Assembly: GCA_022495005.1 (NCBI GenBank)
Contig: JAGYXB010001576.1
Coordinates: 310,001-374,000 of the forward strand
DNA from: Rhyacophila brunnea
Taxonomy: Eukaryota > Arthropoda > Insecta > Trichoptera > Rhyacophilidae
Reading direction: 5' to 3'
Length of the DNA: 64,000 nt
Shown in pieces: positions 56,566 to 64,000 of this stretch. Numbering within the stretch: position 1 is the first letter of the stretch; every line of letters begins with the position of its first letter. The position numbers and the translations under genes were made by a program. The notes below the pieces were generated by a model that worked only from the letters and a program-made list of their open reading frames with translations, had not been told where the DNA came from and searched no databases.

Positions 56566-56799
56566 CTATTAATAACAGCAATAGTATACTCTACCAGTAG
56601 AAGTTTGGCTATACATACGCCTTTTCTAAAATTCTATAAAAAAAGGCGTATTGTAATATTTTTTCTCAGTTTTTTCCATATTACTGATCGTGGTCTTTCT
56701 GAGTAGTTCCTATTTTAGACACGATTTTCACCCAATTCTGCTTGGACTGTAGTTCTCAAACCAGTGGCCTAGCAAAATTCTTCCCTTTACTCTGCCAAT

Positions 56800-57080
56800 A
56801 CTTACTTACTTCACCCTGTCACGCTTCAGTTTTTGGGCATAGGGCTAGCACAACTCGAGCCATGCCAGACCTGCAGCGCGTGGATCGCTTTTGTAGCACT
56901 GTTGGAGTATCGACCATGGTGACAAAACTCTTGAGGTTGTGCCTCAAGTGTACGGAGTGTCGCACTCTCTGACGGCATCTGGTACACGTGTCCCAACCAC
57001 GTGAAGCGTCTCTTTATAATTATTTCAATCATCGAAGGCTTCCGTATCTGCTCACGAAGTCAAGTATTTGTAACGCGGTC
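56800..57080 (-). mobile_element. LINE family E 3' end, minus copy
   Basis: The minus frame 57032 to 56826 reads KRRFTWLGHVYQMPSESATL, RTLEAQPQEFCHHG and KAIHALQVWHG: the WLGHV-RMP motif and the collinear C-terminus of this LINE. 3' end 'cgtgacagggtgaagtaagt'. The frame is open through the motif, making this the cleanest family E copy. Confidence 0.75.
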
Positions 57081-57575
57081 GTATTTTGTCCTTCACACTA
57101 TCAATGATAATTAGTTTCTTCAAGTTACAAAATCGAAGAATAAATGTTTGGAAGCTCTACTTGTGTGTCCCTAGCAACTATCTTAGACATCTGAAGCATC
57201 CGTTATTTGTTCTCCCAAGAGCAGAACTAACTTTCCGTTGGTAATGCAAACTGGGAGGCCAATAACTGTGTAATAAAATAACTTTTGATATTTCTAGATT
57301 TCACTTACGTGAGGATGAGTTTAGGTTGACTGCTTTATATGTTTAAGAGTGTCTACTTTACTTAGTTCACTTGGTGTGTTTCCATATAGATTTTAGTCAT
57401 ATTAATTACCCTGTATTTTATTTAAATATTGTTAACACAATTTTTTTGTTTATTTATAATATTATAATGTTATGAACACTTTGAATTTATGATTTTTCAC
57501 GTTCATTCTAGTAAAATATGCTAAAATAATTTAAATTTGTAAATAAATTTCTAAAACCAAAAAAAAATTCTTTTG
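57081..57575. other. Possible LINE remainder, otherwise unassigned
   Basis: The first 100 bp may continue the family E LINE upstream ('gtaacgcggtcgtat' also occurs at 8172). The rest is unassigned. Confidence 0.35.
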
Positions 57576-57806
57576 CCCATGTCCGTTAATAAGATGATCA
57601 AAAAATGGGCCTCCACAGATTAGAATTTTATAGTAACAGATTTTTTTACGAAAATTAGTTGTTAGAAACTTGCTCAACCTAAAAGGTCCATACTCTAGCT
57701 CCTAACACACATTGAAAAACAATATGTGTATTTTCCAGACCCATTCGAACCTGAGACCAACGACATTATAAGCTGACGCGTAAGCCGCTCGACCATCGTG
57801 CGCGTG
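57576..57806 (-). mobile_element. tRNA-derived SINE, diverged copy
   Basis: 'aacttgctcaacct' and 'ggtccatactc' in the body; the tRNA-like head has a damaged B box (a few bases deleted: 'cccattcgaacctgag') and A-box region 'cgagcggcttacgcg'. Most diverged of the five copies. Confidence 0.75.
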
Positions 57807-59148
57807 ACTATTGCCGTAGGCTATTGACATCTAGGCGACTTAAATTGCATTTTCTTGAAAATGTTCTTTGTGGGCAGATACAGGCAGATATATGTGTGAG
57901 TATTCCATAATATTAGTTTTAATGGGCGAGCATTTTTTGAAGAATTTTTAATTTCTTTTTAATGATTTTTTAAGTTCTGAAGAGCCGGACAGAAGAATAC
58001 TATCCTACTAAATTTAACATAATACGAAAGCTGCTAAATAGGTTATTTCTGTTGAAGAAAAAAAATCTGTCCAAATTATATTTTATTCTGACAAATTGAT
58101 ATCTATACTTACCATGAATTATTTTAATAATTCCATATGCTTATTTAAATACTTCCATAGTGATTATTTTAATACTTACCAATAATCATTTTTTATTTGC
58201 GGCTAATATTAAATAATTGCCACTATTTTACTAAAATACCTGCTAGTTTTTAATTAAAATACTTGCTATTTTTGCATATATATACTTACTGAATAATTTG
58301 AAGCCGTTTGAATGTAGATATTCCATAATAATAAAAATAATTAAAACAACCGAAAGTAAATTTTGCAATTCATGGTCATGAATCATAAAACCCATTTCAA
58401 TATTATCAAAATCATTTGAATAAATATATACTTACTATAAAATACTATGCGTATAAAAACGATTCAGTAGATGTCATTATTATTATCCATTTGAGATAAC
58501 TACACATGTACGGCGTAGAGGGTCTACGCCTCTACGCCTACTCGAAATAAATAGCGGCCAAATGTGTATCTCCACAGTCATTACTCATATCATATACGCT
58601 CAACAAAAACAACGCTATAAAGTTTATTTTGCCGAATCACAATCAAAAACATCGCCATGGTTAGATTGCAAAAAGTTTGCCAAAGCAAAGGGATTTGGTA
58701 AAATGAGTGCCAAACCGAGAAACCTGTGTTTATGGTGTGTACACAAAGCATTGTTTACATTATGTTTACTGAGATAGCACGCATTAGGATAGTATGAGTG
58801 AGAAGAATGCCACTCTAATTCCCAATTTGCGACTTCAATTAAGTAGGTATTTCAATTTGTTTGAAATTTTTATTAGCATTTTATAAAAACGTATGACTTG
58901 CGTCCTGCACTTTACAAAACCCATATGAAACGTCGTAAAATTTACAGCTAAAGTTTTATATTGCTTTTTTGAACACGGACTTTTAACCTATTCTATGTCT
59001 TGCAGACATCGAAAACTAGATAGTGTCCCGATAGCTTCTTTCTTCTGGGAGATTCTCTTCTGTCGAAACACTTCATGGAGCTTTGTGGATTTGCCCAATG
59101 TCTATTAGCTGATTTTCTGAGATCATATTATAAATAAAAATAAAACTG
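57807..59148. other. AT-rich unassigned sequence
   Basis: Includes a degenerate run of 'aatacttac(t/c)' words (58100-58290) and the palindromic 'ggcgtagagggtctacgcc' at about 58512, repeated once as 'tctacgcctac'. No gene called beyond the small ORF at 58562. Confidence 0.4.
58562..58777 (+). CDS. Unrecognised small ORF, 71 codons
   Basis: Lysine-rich frame (KVYFAESQSK, KKFAKAKGFGKMSAKPRN) with a denser coding-like composition than its AT-rich surroundings. No domain recognised, no splice or promoter evidence. Could be a decayed element or chance. Confidence 0.15.
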   Translation: MCISTVITHIIYAQQKQRYKVYFAESQSKTSPWLDCKKFAKAKGFGKMSAKPRNLCLWCVHKALFTLCLLR

Positions 59149-59370
59149 TTGATATCTCTTCTTCTTTGTCGTTCTCTCATGGCTGAGGATCGTGACCTCC
59201 TTGGATTTTTTTCATCTTTTGAGCGACAAGGCTTTTCACCTCTTTCAATACTCTGTTTGGCTCAGGACAAAGTAAATACTGACCCCAGTCAGCTCCTTTA
59301 CTTAGTCGCTCCAAAGCGCCGACGCTCTTTCTCTGCTTTACATTCCCTGGAGGCTAACCAAAACCATATA
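59149..59370 (-). mobile_element. LINE 3' fragment (family P)
   Basis: Minus strand ends 'gtcacgatcctcagccatga' then 'gagaacgacaaagaagaaga'. Shared with 7145 and 34703. The upstream block 'agctgactggggtcag' matches the 7500-7540 region. The 86-codon plus frame here is antisense chance. Confidence 0.55.
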
Positions 59371-60270
59371 CTACCTATAATAATATTTAAAATATATATT
59401 TTTAATTAATTATTTTTTTATTCAACGAATAATTCACAAGATTTAAGAATGTAGCATTATAATCATTGAATATACATAATTTTGAAAACACTTGTGAGAA
59501 AATATATTATTATAACCAAGAGAAAAAATCTTTTTGCACCCGAAAGAACCTGCATCAAAATAATTACAAGATAAAAAGAACTTTTAATATACCACGTTTT
59601 TAAATTTTCTGTTGAATCATATAAACTTGACAATTCTATGTATTAATAAATATAGTATACTGAAATGTCATTTTGAGAATTCATATTGATTTCCATAGTA
59701 ACGCACGTATATATTAATAATTTTGTTGCTAGGACCCCCTGAGCAATGGATTTTTTTCCGAAATAACTTTTCATACAAAACAGAATTAACTGAAAATGAA
59801 TTCAATTCTGTTTAAAGATGGCTAAACGTATTAAAAGAATGCATTTTTCATATATTTGTACATACATTCTAAAAGTTTCAAATGTCTAGCTAGTCGGGAA
59901 GTTAAAAATCGATTGCGAAATTGGACAAACAAAAAAAAAATTATACTGGTCACACAAGAGAAAAAATCTGTACCGGAAAAACAAAAATACGAGCTAATAA
60001 AAACGTGATAAAATAGTTAATCAAAAACTATTAGCAAGATGAAGTAAGTTACAACAAAAAATCTTGAAGTGATCCGCGACGTCGGTTAGTAATTAAATTA
60101 ATACCTACAATGTAAAATACAAAAGCCGATCGCCAATAGTAGCTTAATTTGGAAATCGCTTCAGCGAGTTTTAAAAGCCAGTTGTTAAAATTTGTCGCAA
60201 TTAAGTATGACTCCTTTAGCATAGTGGTATATGTGCGTGGGCGCGATACCCGAGTCAAAATTATGCATGT
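59371..60270. mobile_element. Repeat I, copy 2, with nested family A
   Basis: 'ttattcaacgaataat' and 'acaagatttaagaatgtag' match 14280-14335. After the nested family A element the sequence resumes with 'aagtaagttacaacaaaaaa' and 'aaaagccgatcgccaatagt', as at 14478-14565. It ends near 'caaaattatgcatgttcaat'. Confidence 0.6.
59563..60009 (-). mobile_element. Family A repeat, copy 12
   Basis: Reversed; ends ATTACAAGATAAAAAGAAC and 'taataaaaacgtgat'. Nested in repeat I. The 'ggacaaacaa' segment is disrupted by an A run near 59930. Confidence 0.8.
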
Positions 60271-61325
60271 TCAATATATATTTTTGATTGGCCATTACAA
60301 TATTTACAATTTTATAATGTTTATATTGATAAATTATTAAAATCTTCTCATTTCTTTCAATCATTAAAAATCATCCTAAGTATTGTGGTAAGTTTAATAT
60401 TGTTAGTATTTCAATATAATATATGACTACTGACTACAGTTAAGACTTGTAATATGATATACTTTCAGCCAGTCACGCAATTTTTGTTGACAATACCACA
60501 ACTTTTCGTTTGAGCTAAAGTCAAAGGACGATTTAACATGGGTGCCATACCGAATGAATTCAAACATGGCGTGGAGGGATTTCCTGCCTATTTATTTCGC
60601 TCGACTAATTACAAGGACAGACGTGAAAAGCATCACTGAGTAATTGCTTGACAAAAAGCTCGCTGAATTTATACTTGCCTAGTATCACGGTCACTGAAAA
60701 CAGCTTTTAGCTTTTTGGATAAAACCCAAAACTTTAGATTTTAAAAAGAAGACTAATAGGCAAAAATATCAATGCAGTATTCTCATACATTTTGGATAAA
60801 ATATATGTAAGACTTTGGTTTACAAGCCGATATAAATATTGAGCTTTGATTTTGGTAGAGATTAATCACTATACAGTGAATATTAGGTGTTTTGGAGATG
60901 TATTGACATTATTTACAGCAACGTAGTTTTCAATGACGGCAAACAATACTACTACAATTATTGCATAACGCTTTTTTGTACAAATTATAGCACTGAAAGA
61001 TATACCTATACAATATTTACGTTTTCAAAATACAAGTAAATGTAAGGTAAGTACTGAATATTTTTTCTATCACACGTTACGAAGGATGGTTTCTTATTCT
61101 GACAAGCCTTAAAAATTAACAAATTTAGCCGAATAAATCTAATAATAATGTTTTATTTTTTTATGTAGAAACTAGTTAAAATAATTATAATAAAAATTAA
61201 GCTGTCCAGTTTCAGGAAGGCAAACTGCAGGTACCAGGTCGTACTAGGAATCTATGCCTGGATTATTCGGATTGCCGGGTAACGTTTTATGTAAAGCACC
61301 TGCCCTGATCCTGATTTCCCGTTGA
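60271..61325. other. Unassigned sequence
   Basis: About 1 kb AT-rich; nothing recognised. Confidence 0.4.
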
Positions 61326-61985
61326 TTAGCAGTGGGGCAAAACATCGATAGCGTCGACAGCTTCAAATACCTGGGAGTACACATCACGGAAGATGGCATT
61401 TTGCAGAGAGAACTCGCTATCCGATGGATAATGGCCGGAGCAACATTCAACTCGATGCGGAGTATCTTGGACTCACGATTGTACTCGGTCAAAACCAAAT
61501 GCCGCCTATTCGACGCTTGCATTCTGACGGTGCTGCTTTACGGTAGCGAATCATGGCACCTTACGAAGGCTCAGAGTAACCGTATTTATACTGAGCTTCG
61601 AAAACAAATGTTTGTGACGAAAACTGGGTGCGCGGTGGAATGACTTTAGGAGCAACGAGGAGGTAAGAGAACGCACCAAGCAGCTTCTCATCACGCTGAG
61701 AGTGAAGAAGCGACGTTGGACCTGGCTCGGCCACGTGCTGCGGATGCCAAAAGAGAACTTCAAACTAGCTTGCCTGTTCTTCAAACCAAACGGATTCCGG
61801 CGTCTTGGAAGACCGCTAAATCTTGTCTATAGAGTGTATACGGCGGAGCTACGGGATGCTGGTTTGATCTGGAACGATGCAAGTAGACTGGTGAGCGACG
61901 GGGATTCTTGGAAGCGCCTAATGGTATACATGTGCTCCAACTAAGCGGCGGATATAGCTGAAGAAGAAGAAGATTACGCTGTACT
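61326..61985 (+). mobile_element. RT-type LINE 3' end (family Q), plus copy
   Basis: The first frame (61332-61643) reads VDSFKYLGVHITEDGILQRE and CRLFDACILTVLLYGSESWH, the conserved end of the RT domain (YLG, then LLYGSE-W). After a frameshift near 61640 a second frame (to 61944) reads KKRRWTWLGHVLRMPKENFK and RRLGRPLNLVYRVYTAELRD, ending in a natural stop. The 3' tail is 'ctgaagaagaagaag'. 5' truncated; otherwise among the better-kept LINE copies here. Confidence 0.85.
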
Positions 61986-62560
61986 GCACTTATCTTTAAT
62001 AAACACCGTTTTCCATTAGTCGTCGTATGATTCCTGGACCCACCCTACATCGTATCCTCATAATAAATATACGTTAATTTATTGTTCCTATCAGTATTTT
62101 TACGCTTATATCTAATGATAATTAAAAATATTTTCTGAAAAATTCTTGAATTCTCTCAAATTTTCATCTCCTGCTTTTTTACTTAAAATTTTTGATTATA
62201 TAATAAAATCTAAGTGTATGAACACCTTTCTTTTTGTATTAACTGATAAATTTTTATATCACATAATGAGAGTGGATATATTCAGTCGCCTTTATTTTAG
62301 AGAGGAAAATGTCCATTGTAGGACAGAGCTTTTAATATTGTTCCAAGAGAAAGCGCTGGATGTGCATTGTGGGAATTTAACTCTTTCGGTGTTGATGGAT
62401 ATAATTTTAAAAAGAAAAAATTCTAATTGAATTTTTGTTATTTTTTTGTTTGGATTACGGACATATTATTTAATCTATATTGTAGTAACACCTGTGAACA
62501 AAAGTAACTAGATTCTAGATCCAGTTCATTGTCAGTATGTATTCACCTTTCGCTGAGTGC
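61986..62560. other. Unassigned sequence between LINE copies
   Basis: A 94-codon frame (62146-62430) has no recognised domain. Confidence 0.4.
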
Positions 62561-62606
62561 ACATAGTGCCTGAAGATGCTGAAAAGCGAAACCCGGGTCG
62601 CAAAAA
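62560..62606 (+). ncRNA. Hammerhead-ribozyme-like motif
   Basis: CTGAAGA at 62570-62576 fits the CUGANGA core, GAAA follows at 62588-62591, and GTC (62597-62599) could be the cleavage triplet after a self-complementary CCCGGG (stem III). Stem II would be only two base pairs (GC/GC) and stem I three (TGC/GCA), so folding is weak. Similar sequences occur in Penelope-like and other retroelements; this may be such a remnant. Confidence 0.3.
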
Positions 62607-62969
62607 ACGACTCAAATGGAATAGTACAAAACTTAAATCTATTAGAATTTAAATTCAAATTCCATCAAGTACATTCAGTCGATAGTATTAATATTTAGAT
62701 ATTAATTTTCAATGATTCCTAGAATTTACAAATATCTGCGCATAAATCGATCGGTTGCGGAAGCGTCATGGCGCGGTAAGATAGTATGTCTGATAAAAAC
62801 GATGTTCAGTCGCGCCAAATAGCTGTATGACTTCCTTAATGAATTATATTCTTTTGAAGTATGGTACTCAGCGTGTAGATGTGAAATGCAGTGCAATGAA
62901 TGTGTTTACCATGATTCACAAATTATTAAATGTGCTCTAATCTTACACATATCATGAAATGAATTAGGA
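62607..62969. other. Unassigned sequence
   Basis: Nothing else recognised between the hammerhead-like motif and the LINE tail. Confidence 0.35.
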
Positions 62970-63500
62970 TAACTTCTTCTTCTTCTTCTTCTTCGGCCAT
63001 ATCCGCCCCTTAGTTGGAGCATATGGACACAACGAGGCGCCTCCAAGAATCCCTGTCACTCTCCAGTCTTCTTGCATCGTTCCATGTCAAACCAGCATCC
63101 CGTAGGTCCGCCGTATACACTCTATAAATAGTATTTAGCATCCTTCCAGGAAGCCGGTTGGCTTGAAGAACATGCAAGCCGGGTTGAAATTCTCTTCTGG
63201 CACCCGCAGAACGTGGCCGAGCCAGGTCTAATGTCGCCTCTTCACTCCCAGCGTGATGAAAGGCTCTCTTATCTCCCCGTTGTTCCTAAAGTCATACCCA
63301 GTATCCGTCACAAACATCTGTTTTCAAAGCTCAGTATACGGTTGCTCTGAGCTTTCGTAAGGTGCCATGATTCGCTACCGTAAAGCAACACCGTCAGAAT
63401 GCATGCGTCGAATAGGCAATAGAGTACAGTCGTGAGTCCCAGACACTCCGCATTGATTTGAATGTTGCTCCAGTCATTCCCACTGAAATAGCGAGCTCTC
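62970..63500 (-). mobile_element. RT-type LINE 3' end (family Q), minus copy
   Basis: Begins at its tail, poly(TTC) at 62974-62995, then mirrors the plus copy: reversed it gives the LGHVLRV-type motif, RKCLQLNRLPGRML-like sequence, and LFDACILTVLLYGSESWHLT (63308-63420). Frames are broken near 63300. Tail-to-tail with 61326-61985, about 985 bp apart. Confidence 0.85.
62974..62995. repeat. TTC microsatellite (LINE tail)
   Basis: Seven TTC units, the reverse of the GAA-type 3' tail of family Q. Confidence 0.85.
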
Positions 63501-64000
63501 TCTATCATTAGTACAACTAGTCGCTGGAAAATATTAATTAAATTCGTAAATAAATACGCCTTCGTAATGACTTGAAACAGCAACATATAAGTCAAATTGA
63601 GAGGACACACTCGCTTTTATAAAATGCTACAATATTATATATGGTTTTTTGTATAAAATACTATTTTCATCAGACTTCGTGGAGTTAAAAATACTCCCAT
63701 CTACTGTGTGAAAATAAAACCTTCTTACCACGCTGTGTGTTAACTGCTAGGGCGCGGAATGATTATTACCAAAGCGAAGAGTGCTAACGGTACGGAGAAG
63801 GGTCGCGTCGAAACGGTTAAATTAAATTTTAAACTGCTCGAGGGAGACAGTTGAGATCCCGTAAAGCGAAGGTGCACGTGTTTGTTATTAAAAATGGAAG
63901 AATGCTTTGTTCTAAATTAAAACTGTAGGTAGCCAAACAAAGAATACGTATTGTACAAACGGATTTCTCACTAAAACCACGTAAAAGAAAATAATACGTT
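63501..64000. other. Unassigned sequence to window end
   Basis: Nothing recognised. Confidence 0.4.

Noticed and set aside
60205..60262. tRNA-like stretch 'ttagcatagtggtatatgtg'
   Set aside because: Has an A-box-like start and a weak B box, but no cloverleaf could be formed and no tail is seen.
1..64000. CRISPR arrays, operons, bacterial genes or rRNA
   Set aside because: No regular short repeats with unique spacers, no ribosome binding sites before long frames, and no rRNA-like sequence; the window is eukaryotic repeat DNA.

Overview
This window looks like A+T-rich, gene-poor DNA from an arthropod, most probably an insect. The evidence is the long AT stretches, the many short open frames with no exon-like structure, insect-type non-LTR retrotransposons (Jockey/R1-like and RTE-like tails), a tRNA-derived SINE, mariner and hAT relics, and dense families of miniature inverted-repeat elements (MITEs). 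I could not recognise one convincing host gene. Nearly every open frame longer than 60 codons is either chance or the decayed remains of a reverse transcriptase, RNase H or transposase.

Layout. 0.1-0.9 kb: a SINE split by a hAT-like MITE that carries a minisatellite. 1.6-2.2 kb: an LTR-like relic ending in a primer-binding-site-like sequence. 2.5-6.5 kb: SINE, short TIR elements, and a hAT-like element holding a nested copy of the commonest repeat ('family A', 12 copies in the window). 7.1-8.6 kb: 3' ends of two LINE families. 9.2-9.9 kb: a long-TIR element with a TTA duplication. 11-20 kb: foldback 'family B' elements, SINEs, an LTR, an R1/Jockey-like LINE tail and a family A inverted pair. 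21-27 kb: two copies of a hAT-like MITE, both with perfect 8-bp target duplications, a three-level nested insertion, and a broken mariner. 28-33 kb: three adjacent MITEs, a SPIN-like hAT relic and a second R1/Jockey-like tail. 37-45 kb: inverted LINE RNase H/zinc-knuckle relics, a tandem duplication, two Mutator-like foldback elements and two hAT relics with recognisable C-terminal dimerisation domains. 48-55 kb: a hAT element with nested family A, more family A, a Jockey-like RT with a changed catalytic motif, and a 'ggagc'-rich hAT-like element. 56-64 kb: tail-to-tail LINE pairs, a SINE, and a hammerhead-ribozyme-like motif.

How it works together: there is no pathway or operon here. The region is a layered record of transposition. 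Nested insertions give relative ages, and target-site duplications let several elements be bounded to the base. Inverted pairs of family A and of LINE 3' ends could fold into long hairpins. The most useful outputs are the element boundaries, the duplications, and the candidate undescribed MITE families. Superfamily names rest on TIR and TSD form and on motif recognition by eye; no database search was possible.
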